DNA of 64,000 nucleotides from NCBI GenBank assembly GCA_905234075.1, contig CAJOGI010000001.1:271664-335663 (forward strand). Reading direction: 5' to 3'. How positions within the stretch are numbered: position 1 is the first letter of the stretch; the number at the start of each line of letters is the position of its first letter. Origin of the DNA: an uncultured Synergistales bacterium. GTDB taxonomy: Bacteria; Synergistota; Synergistia; Synergistales; Aminobacteriaceae. The translations under genes were made by a program, and so were the position numbers. Shown in pieces: positions 7,669 to 16,970 of the stretch. The notes beneath the pieces are model-generated. The model saw only the letters and a list, made by a program, of their open reading frames with translations. It did no database searches and was not told the DNA's origin.

Positions 7669-10600
7669 TTATCCTAAGAAATCTAACAGGCTCGGCTGAA
7701 TTAATCTCGCGATGACTGCCAAATTTGCCTGATACATATAGTCAGCTATCATTAACTGCGAAATTGCATCGGCGGGGTCAATCTTCATGAGGTTGTCATA
7801 ATCTTCCGTCATGACTGCATTTTCAGTCGTAAGTCTTTCGGTGTTGTAGTTATAACGCGCCTGTAAAGCTCCGTCCTCAGCCATGACAGCGAGAATATCG
7901 TTAATCATGCTATCAATTCTGGGGAGCATTTTATTCTGCAGGTCGTCTCTGTTGCCTGATTTAATAGCCGCGATAACGTCATTAATTGTTCCGAAGGCGT
8001 TTTGTCTCGCGGTGTTTGCTCCGCTTCTTATTGTGGCGTTTTGAGTGTGCATTCCGCTTGAATATAAATTATCGCTGTCAACTCCGCGAGGATCGTTTTC
8101 GCCGTCATAATATGCTTTGCCCTCAAGGTCATAGCCTCCGCGATAATGCGTCCTGCTCAGAACGTAATCATCTTCGCCCAAAAATTCTTTGTTAGCGTTG
8201 TCGAGAAATTTTACTTTGACCGATGAACCGCCGGGCGAATATATTACTATTTCCTTGTCGGCATTGATCGCCGCCCTGATGTCGTAATCCTGCATTTTGT
8301 AGTTAATGTAGTCAACAACATCATCAGTCGTTACGTCGTTATCCGTAATAAATTCGCCGATCTTCGTTAAATCTACAGAGTGTGTAATGCCGTTGACGGT
8401 GAGATTGACTTGTTCAGCAGGGAATGATTTATTCTCTAAATCCCACGCAAGAGCCATAGCCCCGTCGCCAGTTCCGTCTTCGTTAAGCCTTCCCTGAATA
8501 CCTGTTGAAATTCCAAGAACGTCCTCAGCGATATGCCCCCTCATGTCAATGACGCTGAGAGCAGAGTCGCCGGACGCAGCAACTGAAATAACAGGATAAT
8601 CAGCCGTGCCGTTGTAATTAACTGTCAGCCAGCTTCCTGCTTCTGTTTTTAATCTGTTCATGAGAGTTTCAACAGTATCAGTTGAGCTAACGTCAATCTC
8701 TACGCTGTTAGACGCACTTGCAAATTTTATAGTGCTGTCTCTGAAATCAGAGCCGTAAATATCAGCAAATGTTTGTGTCGTTGTAATTTTTTTGCTTGTC
8801 TGCGCCAGATTTGACGACACAGCAGAGCCGTTTCTAGCTGCGCCGGAATTGACATCGCCGATAAAATTATCCGTAACATTCGCAAGGAAAGAAATTTCAA
8901 CAGAATAACCGCGAGGCGAGTAAATCATCAGTTCGCTATCAGAGTTAATTTCTGCTCTAACGTCATAGTCCTGCATACGAGAGTTAATAAATTCTACGAC
9001 ATCATTAGCTTTTATTGTGTCGTCGTTTGTAACGTCGCGAATGGTCGTTAAATCTAGCGTGTGAGTATAGCCTGCAACAGTAATATTCAGAGCGTCGGCA
9101 GGAAAATCAATAGAGCCGCCGTCGTCATATGCTTGGTCATTGACATCCCATTCAAAGTCCATGATGCCGATGCCGTTGCCGTTATAATTCAATCTGCTCT
9201 GAATGCCGGTTGAAAGTCCGAGCGCGTCTTCGGCGATATGTCCTTTAACATCTAAAACATTTACAGCCGAGCCGTCTTTTGATGAAATTGCAATTAAAGG
9301 ATAGTCGCCGGTGTTGCGCGTTGCAGCCTGTCCCATGTGAGCGTCATAATAGTTCACGTAGAGCCAGTCGCCTGCCTGCACTCTTAATCTATCCATGACA
9401 TCTTTCACCGTATCGTTGGCGTTTACGTCAATTTCAACGCTGTGAGCTAAATTTGAAAAGCGTATAGTGCCTTCCCTAAAGTCCAAATTATCAGGGTTTG
9501 CTTCAACATCGCCGTATTTATCCGGGTCGCTGTTATATGCTTCAGCAAATGTCGCATTGTCAAGCATTTTTATGTGGGTCTGCTGTAAATTTGAAGAAAC
9601 ACCGCCGTGAATGCCCAACTGAGCGGCAAGACCGCCGGAATAATCGTCCCATTCAGGATCGTCAAAAGGCATGTCAACAACTGTGAAAGCCTCGCCGGAT
9701 AAAAAATACATGGAACATGAGCCTTCTATATCCTGCCCCGTGCTGTCAAGGTGCTGGGCAAATCCCATAATATTATGGCCTTCGATTTCATTTACTTGGT
9801 CAACAATTTCATGCATTAATAAAGCTCTATCAACAAAACCTGTCGCGCTGTCAACTACATCGGCGCGTTTTATATTAACATCGTAATACATTCCGCAGTT
9901 CATTTGTACGCGCATCGGCACGCCGACGTTATCATCAACGCACGGGGCGGACGGGAAATTAACGCATTTCATGCCAGTTCCCGAAGAATCTCCGTAAGCG
10001 TCAGTTCTTAAAGCCGTCGATACGCCTAATTTATCAGCATAGTTATATTCGTTCATATCCAAAAATATAACCTGCTCGCCGTTATAGCCGCGCATTACAA
10101 TTCGTTTTGTCTCTTCTTCGTAGTCGTCGGAATGATTTTCAAGAGTCGATTCTGTTACGTCATGCCCGCCGGGCTCCACTGTAACCTCAAGCCAGCCTGC
10201 ACCGGCGTTTTTTAACCGTTCAGCCAGTTGATCGATCGTGTATTCGCCGGAATTTAATTTTATATCAACGCTCCGGCCTCCGCTTATTACGCGCCAATGT
10301 AATTGTGTTCCGTCCACAACGGTTAATTTTTCGTTAGGAGCAAACTCTCGGCTCTTTGTCGCCGTTTCCATTCCAAGATAGTCAAAAATATCTATGTGGC
10401 TTTGATCTGTATTTCTGACTGTAGATTTTACAATTACGGAACTCCTAGCAACTTCTCCGCTCTCGTCTAAAAATTCACCAAACATTCTTAACGCTCCGCC
10501 CTCAGCCGCAACAACAAGCGAAGGATAGTGCAAAGCTTCTTCAGCCTCATTAATTGCAAGTTTATCGGAAGGAATATCGCCGATTCGTTCTGCTAAAATT

Positions 10601-11799
10601 TCGATGCTGTTGCCGTCCGCTGAATGACGTGCATAAATTCCCTCAATGGCATTTATTTTTCCTGCGAGGGTTTCGGGCGTGTCATCTTCTGTTATCTCAA
10701 TCGTTACAGGCGTAACTTCACCGTCAAGGGTGGATATTGTAATAGTTGAGCCTTCATCGTTCCAGCCCTCGCAATCCTTACTGCTTAGATCGAGACTCTT
10801 TATAGTCGCGGGCATTGGCATATAATCCGTGTCGGGCCAGCCTGTTATGCCGACTTTTTCGCCGGTATTGGATTTTATGATGAGCTGCTGCGTTCCGCTG
10901 TCATAATCTCTCTCGATATAAGCATTGACAAGCATATCCGCGCCTTGTTCCTCAAGTGAGTTGTTAATAATCGTTGCTAAATCCTCAAGACTTATTCCAG
11001 AAAGTTCGTTAGGGTCTCTGAAACCGTTTGCGTCAGAAAAATTCAAGCTCTGTATATTTTCCTCGTCAATATATTCATCAGTATGTTTGTTAGTTTTGCT
11101 GATGTCGTTATCGCTCCAGTCCTCCGGGATAAAAACTGAAAGCGTGCGGTTCCCGACAGTAATCTGAACTTTTTCTTCGCGCCCTGTCCATTTCCAATCT
11201 AAAGGCACATGGTGAGAGCATATGAAATAAGTGTCTTCATTTTCCGGGACAATGTCGCTCCCTGCAAAAGAAATATCACCCAATAAATTTTCGCTTAATA
11301 CATATTTAATTCTTTCATCGGAGCCTTGATATTCTATACTTCCGTCAGATTTTTCAACAAACGGCACCGTTCCTGTTTTTGTTCCTCCGAAAAGATATTG
11401 TCCGGCGACTTTTGTATTAAGATTATCGAGCATGATTTTTTTATTGGCTTCTATTTGTGCTGTAATATCTTTTAACTGGCTTGAGTCCAGCGCAGCGTCT
11501 CCGGCCTCTATAATCAAATTTCTTATCGTTTTTGCTGCGTCAAGAACATTCTGCAGTGCGCTGTTTGCATGTTTCAGCATAGTCAAAGCGTCTCTGGTGT
11601 TTTCTTGATACTGGGTATTCGCATTGATAGCCGACTGGACTGTCTGAGAACGCGATATCGCCGCAGGATTATCAGATAATTTCGTATATTTATTTCCGGA
11701 AGCTATCTGCTGTTGCAAGTCTTGAATATTTCTTTGTGCCGACTGTAAAGAGTTCATCATGCTTCCGTACATTGTTGCTGTTGTAAGACGGCTGTACAT
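7669..11799 (-). CDS. flgL: Giant flagellar hook-associated protein 3 (FlgL/HAP3)
   Basis: 1,376 aa against roughly 300 for typical FlgL. The ends are conserved. Residues 1-150 are the flagellin-like D0/D1 helices (MYSRLTTATMYGSMMNSLQ, LQQQIASGNKYTKLSDNPAA, QYLFGGTKTGT). The last 120 residues are the matching C-terminal helices (INDILAVMAEDGALQARYN, DPADAISQLMIADYMYQ). The roughly 1,000 residues between are expanded. Two tandem modules, about 740-995 and 996-1225, share TFA..Y, (E/R)IDV...DTV...M.RL, AG.WL.VNY, GHIAED.LG.STGIQ.RLN, W.L/V and V..IN..MQDYD.RA.IN. The protein joins hook to filament and is secreted by the flagellar export apparatus. It has its own Shine-Dalgarno AGGAGAG, and a terminator-like hairpin separates it from flgK. 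Confidence 0.9.
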   Translation of the reverse strand: MYSRLTTATMYGSMMNSLQSAQRNIQDLQQQIASGNKYTKLSDNPAAISRSQTVQSAINANTQYQENTRDALTMLKHANSALQNVLDAAKTIRNLIIEAGDAALDSSQLKDITAQIEANKKIMLDNLNTKVAGQYLFGGTKTGTVPFVEKSDGSIEYQGSDERIKYVLSENLLGDISFAGSDIVPENEDTYFICSHHVPLDWKWTGREEKVQITVGNRTLSVFIPEDWSDNDISKTNKHTDEYIDEENIQSLNFSDANGFRDPNELSGISLEDLATIINNSLEEQGADMLVNAYIERDYDSGTQQLIIKSNTGEKVGITGWPDTDYMPMPATIKSLDLSSKDCEGWNDEGSTITISTLDGEVTPVTIEITEDDTPETLAGKINAIEGIYARHSADGNSIEILAERIGDIPSDKLAINEAEEALHYPSLVVAAEGGALRMFGEFLDESGEVARSSVIVKSTVRNTDQSHIDIFDYLGMETATKSREFAPNEKLTVVDGTQLHWRVISGGRSVDIKLNSGEYTIDQLAERLKNAGAGWLEVTVEPGGHDVTESTLENHSDDYEEETKRIVMRGYNGEQVIFLDMNEYNYADKLGVSTALRTDAYGDSSGTGMKCVNFPSAPCVDDNVGVPMRVQMNCGMYYDVNIKRADVVDSATGFVDRALLMHEIVDQVNEIEGHNIMGFAQHLDSTGQDIEGSCSMYFLSGEAFTVVDMPFDDPEWDDYSGGLAAQLGIHGGVSSNLQQTHIKMLDNATFAEAYNSDPDKYGDVEANPDNLDFREGTIRFSNLAHSVEIDVNANDTVKDVMDRLRVQAGDWLYVNYYDAHMGQAATRNTGDYPLIAISSKDGSAVNVLDVKGHIAEDALGLSTGIQSRLNYNGNGIGIMDFEWDVNDQAYDDGGSIDFPADALNITVAGYTHTLDLTTIRDVTNDDTIKANDVVEFINSRMQDYDVRAEINSDSELMIYSPRGYSVEISFLANVTDNFIGDVNSGAARNGSAVSSNLAQTSKKITTTQTFADIYGSDFRDSTIKFASASNSVEIDVSSTDTVETLMNRLKTEAGSWLTVNYNGTADYPVISVAASGDSALSVIDMRGHIAEDVLGISTGIQGRLNEDGTGDGAMALAWDLENKSFPAEQVNLTVNGITHSVDLTKIGEFITDNDVTTDDVVDYINYKMQDYDIRAAINADKEIVIYSPGGSSVKVKFLDNANKEFLGEDDYVLSRTHYRGGYDLEGKAYYDGENDPRGVDSDNLYSSGMHTQNATIRSGANTARQNAFGTINDVIAAIKSGNRDDLQNKMLPRIDSMINDILAVMAEDGALQARYNYNTERLTTENAVMTEDYDNLMKIDPADAISQLMIADYMYQANLAVIARLIQPSLLDFLG

Positions 11800-11852
11800 T
11801 ATTTATATACTCTCCTTAAAAAAATTAAATTGCTTTCTGTGCGTAACTCCTT

Positions 11853-11889
11853 GAAAAAAAATTCCCTCCCGTTAAAATCTCCAGGAGGG
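11853..11889 (-). terminator. Terminator-like hairpin between flgK and flgL
   Basis: On the minus strand CCCTCC and GGAGGG form a 6-bp GC-rich stem around a 14-nt loop, followed by a run of eight T. It lies after the flgK stop and before the flgL ribosome-binding site. It may partially terminate and so reduce flgL relative to flgK. Confidence 0.6.
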
Positions 11890-11913
11890 GTTTCATTCAA
11901 CGGTTTACATTAT

Positions 11914-14900
11914 TTATCGGCCTACTAAGCCCATGCCGTTAATTATTGTGTTCAACATTTCGTCCATAGTTGTTATGTAGCGCGACATTGCACCGAATGC
12001 GCGGTTTAATATGACCATGTCCATTAATTCTTCATCGAGATTAACTCCGCTGACGGCCTGACGCTGGCTGTCAATTTGCTCGCTGACCGTTGCCTGCGTC
12101 GTGTACATGAGTTTTGCGTGCCCTGCCTCTGTACCTATTTGAGCGAGCATAGCATCATAAATTCCGCTGATTGTCATAGTGCCGTGTTCAAGAATTTTAT
12201 TAAAATTTAAGTCATTCATTCTCGAAGCGTTAGTGCCGTCGCCTGAACCGCCGCTCACGCCTTTAAGCGCAAGACCGTTTTCATCTTTCAAGCCCATAGC
12301 TGCGCCGATTAATGAGGGATCATCGACAACTTTGTCATTAACTTTTAACTTTTCAGAAGCTCCCGACTGAGAGCCTAGCGCATTAAAAAACGCAACGCCT
12401 GTCGAAGTTATATCGCTTGCAACGCCGTAGCCGGAATACTGCAAAGCATTTATATGCTTCACAAGCCCGTATGCAAGCTCATCAAGTTCTGATTTTAAGT
12501 TCGGTATCATTTCGTCGCGAGCTTCCTCAAGTGCCTTAATTGACCCCTCTTGAATATGATGCCTGACCGTTATTACCGTGCTGCCGGCACCTTTCAAATT
12601 AAGCCACATTCCTTCGCTGACTTCGCTAAGTTCCGAAGCACTGTAGCGGCTTCGTGTATCGCCAGTAAGCGCGGGGATTCTTCTAGCCATGTTAAATTTA
12701 TTATCAGACGAGAGATAACGAACGCCGTTTAAGCTGAATGAAGCGTCCTCTGCGATCCCTGTGTCGGGAATGTAAGCAATTTCTCTGAAACTTACAAGAT
12801 TTTCGTCATCGTCGTTTTTAAGTTCAGAAATTATCTGCTGATTTCTTGTAAGTCCAAGACGGCGCAAGACCTGCATATTTCCGTCCTCAGAGCCCATTAA
12901 AGTAATGCGCTGTGCCTCTCCGGCAACGTTTGCTGAAATTTCTAAATAGCCTTTGTCAACTGAAGCATGTACCCATTGTTCAGGCTCTGTAAGGCCAAAT
13001 TCAGCCTGATATTTTTCGTTGATTTTATTTCTGATTGTTACTAAGCTGTCAGAGCTTTCAACGTCAATCGTAATGACGGGATTTTTATTTACAATTCCTA
13101 AGCGTTCGGCTAAATTACCCTCGACATCTGAAATTGAAATTAAATGATTGTCCTTGCTCTCAACGTAAAACTGCGTCAAAGCTCCCGTTGATGATTTTCC
13201 GGTCGTTACGTTCAGACCGATTAACGCAGGATTGTCCGCTCTGTCGGCGTTTGAAAAAGTTTTCATCATAAAGTCCGTTAAATCTTTTACCGTGAGGGTT
13301 TCTCCTGCGGCCGCGCTCATTCCTAAGTCAGAGCTTAAAACCCATTTCCCCGTTGAGCTGTTCCAAGTTGCCGTAAAGTCAACCTGATCTCCTGCAACTC
13401 CCACTCTGAAAGTATGCTTCTCGCCTGCCGTGCCTTTCGCAAGAATATCGCCCTCAGCAAGATTTTTCGCTTTGTTCTCTCTAAAAACTTCGGACGTTAC
13501 GCGAGTTCCCTGCGTGCCTACCTGTATTCTAAACGAGCCTGAAATATTCAGCGCGTCCGTTATTTCAGCAGGCTCCGCCCTCATTGTTACGCCCGGCAAT
13601 TCGCGCTTGATCTTCGTCAATACGCCCAACATGCCCGTATAGTCAGTAATTTCTAAGGAATTTTCAGCAGTCGATGTAAAAACAAGAGAGTTATTGCTTA
13701 TATTAGCCTCAAGCGCAACATCGCCGTCCGAAGCTGCGTCATTAATGAAGTTTTGTAATTCTTCAAGCGTCAAATTTTCGCCGTTGGTGTGATGATAAAT
13801 TATATTGCCCTTTGAGTCTGTATCGTAATAAATCGGTTCTCCGTTAAGTTCAGCCCGTAACGTCCAGCCATTGACGCGGTTATTATCATTATTGATGTAT
13901 TCAGCTCTGTCAATTTTTATTGTCAATACTGACGGAACATCGTTCTCATCAAGAACTCTGAACGATAATTTATATGGTATATCGGCTGATGAAGAATCTA
14001 AAACAAAATTCCCTTCAGTCGAGACTGTTGTGCCCGACGATACAAGGCCCAGCGTTTCAAGCATAGAAGCATCGCTGCTGCTCGTAATCGTGATAGTTTC
14101 TCCGTTGTTGCTGTCCGCGCTGATTGTCAGATAGCCTCTGTCCGTCGAAGCAGTGAAATCAGACTTTTTAAGCACAGTATTAGACGCGGCCTGATTGTTG
14201 ATTTTATCCCTAATTGTCGCAAGAGTATCCGTGCTGGCAACAGTAATTGAAATTGTCTGGTCTCCATACTGAATATCAAAACTGCCGGATAAATTTAATG
14301 CTGTTTTTTCCGGGTCCTTGACTTTTGCTACGTCTCCTAAAATTCCGTCTGTGTCAGTTAATGCAATCGAAGAATTTACGCTAAGCGGACTGTTTAACTT
14401 GAACTTCATCAAATTATTTTCAGTGTCAGCCGTCGCCGTAAAGTTTGCGCCGTTGCTGTTGATAAAGTTAGCTAAATCTTCTATTGTTAAATTTTCTTCT
14501 CCTACCAATGTTGACGTGGTGCCGTCGCTAAGCTGCCAGTATTTTTTTTCTGTCAGAGTTCCAAGCAAATTGCTTGGGTCGCTTATAGAAATCATTGAGG
14601 TTGACGCATCTATCGGACTGTCAGTTACTTTGAAGGTCATTGTATTTGAAGAAGTATCGACTGTCGCTGAAAAACCTGCGTTTAATCCGTTCAGAAAACT
14701 TGCAAGCGAGCTTATATCTAAATTTGTAGAATTAACTGTCGTCGTGTTTGTGCCGTCAGTTAATTCCCAGCCGTTGGCCACTCTTTGTATCGTGATTGTA
14801 GACGTGCCGCTATTCGTTGTGAAAGTGAGCGTGTACGGCCCGTCACCTGAATACCTGTCGAGGATATTTGAGTTGTCAATGCCCGTTACAGTGTTCTTTA

Positions 14901-16092
14901 TTCTTGCGGTCTGAATTTCAACAGGTTGTGTTTTTGTAATACCTATATTAAGAGGAGGTAAAGCTGTGCCGTTGCTGTCCGTAATTGCAAAAGAAAGCGA
15001 ATGAGGCCCGGTATCATCTTTATCAAGAATAATTCCGTCCCCCAATTTTGATGTCTGAAGCTCAACAGGGGGCAAAAGTCCGACGTTAGCTCCGCCGACA
15101 GTGATTTTTGTATCAAATTCAGATGTTACTGCGGCTGTAACTTCCAAGCAGTGAGCATTGCCGCCGCCTGCGGTCCATTCCACGCCGTTAGCGACTCTGT
15201 CAACCGTTAATTGATACGTTCCTTCCGGGCCTGCTGCTAGAGCCTCAGCTACGTTTATATCGTCAACTATATCAAATTCATTTTCAGCGACTTGGACATC
15301 GTAATAAACCTGATTGTCCCACATGAAAGCATGTGCTTTCAGCTCTCTGACGTGAACACCCTGCACAAGCACGCGGCCGTTTACGGACAGGAAAAATTCG
15401 CCCTTAACTCCGTCTCTCTCAAGAGGCTCATTGTATTCAATGTCCATCATCTTAGAGAGCTTATCCAAAATTAAATCTCTTTTATCATATAAATCGTTAG
15501 CGTTTTGGTCTAAGGCTTCAGCTTTAGTAATTTCTTTGTTCAGAGCAGCTAAATCATACAGCATCTGGTTAGCTTCGGCGACGGACTGTTGAACCTGCAT
15601 ATTTATGGATTCGTTATAAGTATTAAAATTATAAATTAAATTAGATAACATTCCGCCGATCGAGTTAGCTGACTCGACAAGAGCTGTCCTTGCGCTTGTA
15701 TCTTCAGGGGATTTCTGCAGCGTCTGCATATTAGTAAAAAATGTATCCATAGCAGAACGTAAGCCCGTAGACTGTGGCTCTGCTATATAATTCTGAATAG
15801 AGTCATATAAATCGTTAATCTTTTCCCAATATCCTAAAGTCGCTTGATTATCTCTAAATTGAAAATCCAAGAACTCATCGCGGATACGCTCAATAGTGCT
15901 TGCATACATGCCCTGACCGAGCTGTCCGACGTGTGCAATATCTTCGGGCGTAACAGTCGAAAAAATTACACGCTGACGGGAATATCCCTCAGTGTTCATG
16001 TTGGATATGTTGTGCCCGACGGTTTGCATTCCCAGCCTAAAGGCATTTAACGCGGATTTCCCCATTTCGAGACCGCCGAAAGTGCTGCTCAT
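11914..16092 (-). CDS. flgK: Giant flagellar hook-associated protein 1 (FlgK/HAP1)
   Basis: 1,392 aa against about 550 in Salmonella. The N-terminus is canonical (LGMQTVGHNISNMNTEGYSR, residues 21-40), as is the C-terminus (LDEELMDMVILNRAFGAMSR, DEMLNTIINGMGL). The centre (about 260-1150) is built of repeats. At least three modules follow the pattern W.L.DG....LTI.DLA.FIN...A.FTA..D.....M.F.......I.D..GILG. Flagellin_IN-type motifs (ITVASTDTLATIRDKIN, IDVESSDSLVTIRNKIN) are interleaved, the second split by an inserted domain. It starts 6 bp after flgN, its usual export chaperone gene. It caps the hook at the hook-filament junction. Confidence 0.93.
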   Translation of the reverse strand: MSSTFGGLEMGKSALNAFRLGMQTVGHNISNMNTEGYSRQRVIFSTVTPEDIAHVGQLGQGMYASTIERIRDEFLDFQFRDNQATLGYWEKINDLYDSIQNYIAEPQSTGLRSAMDTFFTNMQTLQKSPEDTSARTALVESANSIGGMLSNLIYNFNTYNESINMQVQQSVAEANQMLYDLAALNKEITKAEALDQNANDLYDKRDLILDKLSKMMDIEYNEPLERDGVKGEFFLSVNGRVLVQGVHVRELKAHAFMWDNQVYYDVQVAENEFDIVDDINVAEALAAGPEGTYQLTVDRVANGVEWTAGGGNAHCLEVTAAVTSEFDTKITVGGANVGLLPPVELQTSKLGDGIILDKDDTGPHSLSFAITDSNGTALPPLNIGITKTQPVEIQTARIKNTVTGIDNSNILDRYSGDGPYTLTFTTNSGTSTITIQRVANGWELTDGTNTTTVNSTNLDISSLASFLNGLNAGFSATVDTSSNTMTFKVTDSPIDASTSMISISDPSNLLGTLTEKKYWQLSDGTTSTLVGEENLTIEDLANFINSNGANFTATADTENNLMKFKLNSPLSVNSSIALTDTDGILGDVAKVKDPEKTALNLSGSFDIQYGDQTISITVASTDTLATIRDKINNQAASNTVLKKSDFTASTDRGYLTISADSNNGETITITSSSDASMLETLGLVSSGTTVSTEGNFVLDSSSADIPYKLSFRVLDENDVPSVLTIKIDRAEYINNDNNRVNGWTLRAELNGEPIYYDTDSKGNIIYHHTNGENLTLEELQNFINDAASDGDVALEANISNNSLVFTSTAENSLEITDYTGMLGVLTKIKRELPGVTMRAEPAEITDALNISGSFRIQVGTQGTRVTSEVFRENKAKNLAEGDILAKGTAGEKHTFRVGVAGDQVDFTATWNSSTGKWVLSSDLGMSAAAGETLTVKDLTDFMMKTFSNADRADNPALIGLNVTTGKSSTGALTQFYVESKDNHLISISDVEGNLAERLGIVNKNPVITIDVESSDSLVTIRNKINEKYQAEFGLTEPEQWVHASVDKGYLEISANVAGEAQRITLMGSEDGNMQVLRRLGLTRNQQIISELKNDDDENLVSFREIAYIPDTGIAEDASFSLNGVRYLSSDNKFNMARRIPALTGDTRSRYSASELSEVSEGMWLNLKGAGSTVITVRHHIQEGSIKALEEARDEMIPNLKSELDELAYGLVKHINALQYSGYGVASDITSTGVAFFNALGSQSGASEKLKVNDKVVDDPSLIGAAMGLKDENGLALKGVSGGSGDGTNASRMNDLNFNKILEHGTMTISGIYDAMLAQIGTEAGHAKLMYTTQATVSEQIDSQRQAVSGVNLDEELMDMVILNRAFGAMSRYITTMDEMLNTIINGMGLVGR

Positions 16093-16098
16093 TTTTAT

Positions 16099-16554
16099 TT
16101 ACCCCCTGAAATCAGCCGAACCAGACTGCGAAATAGTATCCCCGTTAAGTCTGCGCCATTCCGAAAGCAGCATTGAAGTATATTTTTCGTTCTGGTCTAT
16201 AAGGCCGTTTAATATCATTATTTCTGACTTTAATAAAAAAACGGACTGCGACAGCCTATCAGCAGCCCTGTTAAATTCATCGCGCTCATCATCTTGCATA
16301 ACTGACGCAAGCGAACTGGCTCTTGGCTCACACGAAAACTTAGCGGCTAATTTTTTTGCTAAATCGTCGCGTATATTTTCGTGGGTCTGGACTTCAAAAG
16401 AAATATCCCTAGACTCGTCCATCAGGGAATTTATCGCTTCGGTATCGCGTTCAGCCATAGCATCACGCTGTTCGCGCATTACGTCAATCAAATCATCTAT
16501 ACAGTCGGCCTCGTCAAGAACCGCGCTGATTAATTTCTCGACTTCAGCTCGCAT
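16099..16554 (-). CDS. flgN: FlgN family flagellar export chaperone
   Basis: 151 aa, predicted almost wholly alpha-helical and rich in Asp/Glu/Arg, fitting FlgN (PF05130 type). FlgN binds the C-termini of FlgK and FlgL and escorts them to the export gate. It sits exactly between flgM and flgK, the standard order. Sequence similarity in this family is weak, so context carries much of the assignment. The ATG at 16554 lies 14 bp after the flgM stop. Confidence 0.85.
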   Translation of the reverse strand: MRAEVEKLISAVLDEADCIDDLIDVMREQRDAMAERDTEAINSLMDESRDISFEVQTHENIRDDLAKKLAAKFSCEPRASSLASVMQDDERDEFNRAADRLSQSVFLLKSEIMILNGLIDQNEKYTSMLLSEWRRLNGDTISQSGSADFRG

Positions 16555-16568
16555 TTTTTAATTTATTC

Positions 16569-16862
16569 CTACTCTGCCGCAACGTCTAACATTCCGGCCA
16601 TTATCAAAGCACCAGCCAGCTTATCCAGCGGGGGATTGTATTTTCCCGATTCAACCTGCGCCTTAAAATTTGCCACAACATCTTCACGAACATCGGGAAT
16701 ATTTTTTATCTCGGCGTTGACTTTCGCAAGCAAAGTCCCGAATGAGCTGAAATTCGCGTTGTCCGACTCAGCCGCTGAGTTTCCGTTGTATGACACATTT
16801 CGCCTTGATTTTTTACCGTTCAGGGCATCGAGGTTATACTGCCCTGATATTCTGCCAATCAT
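16569..16862 (-). CDS. flgM: Anti-sigma-28 factor FlgM
   Basis: 97 aa from the ATG at 16862, chosen because AAGGAGGAG lies about 9 nt upstream; an in-frame start further upstream at 16931 has no ribosome-binding site and overlaps the promoter. The first residues MIGRISGQYN and the C-terminal half (VREDVVANFKAQVESGKYNP, LAGALIMAGM) match the FlgM pattern, in which the C-terminal helices bind FliA. FlgM holds sigma-28 inactive until hook completion, when it is exported. First gene of flgMNKL and itself behind a sigma-28-type promoter, giving the usual autoregulatory loop. Confidence 0.9.
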   Translation of the reverse strand: MIGRISGQYNLDALNGKKSRRNVSYNGNSAAESDNANFSSFGTLLAKVNAEIKNIPDVREDVVANFKAQVESGKYNPPLDKLAGALIMAGMLDVAAE

Positions 16863-16930
16863 TTTTACGCTCCTCCTTCTGATAAAGATTTTTACAAAGT
16901 CTTTTTGCTGACTTTCTCGTTTTATATTCA

Positions 16931-16957
16931 ATATCGGAACGAAGTTGAGAGACTTTA
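16931..16957 (-). promoter_or_regulatory. Sigma-28 (FliA)-type promoter of flgMNKL
   Basis: On the minus strand TAAAGTCT is followed by an 11-nt spacer and TCCGATAT. The FliA consensus is TAAAGTTT-N11-GCCGATAA, so 7/8 and 6/8 positions match with the exact spacing. It lies about 70 nt upstream of the flgM ATG. Confidence 0.8.
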
Positions 16958-16970
16958 ATTTTTTCGCGGC

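Noticed and set aside
14318..14914. Long open frame (198 codons) on the plus strand inside flgK
   Set aside because: It is antisense to a clearly coding, repeat-rich gene, has no ribosome-binding site and no recognisable domain; the repetitive Ser/Thr/Asp codons of flgK keep the opposite frame open.
15992..16561. Open frame of 189 codons on the plus strand over flgN and the start of flgK
   Set aside because: It is the antisense of two well-supported flagellar genes with no start signal or domain.
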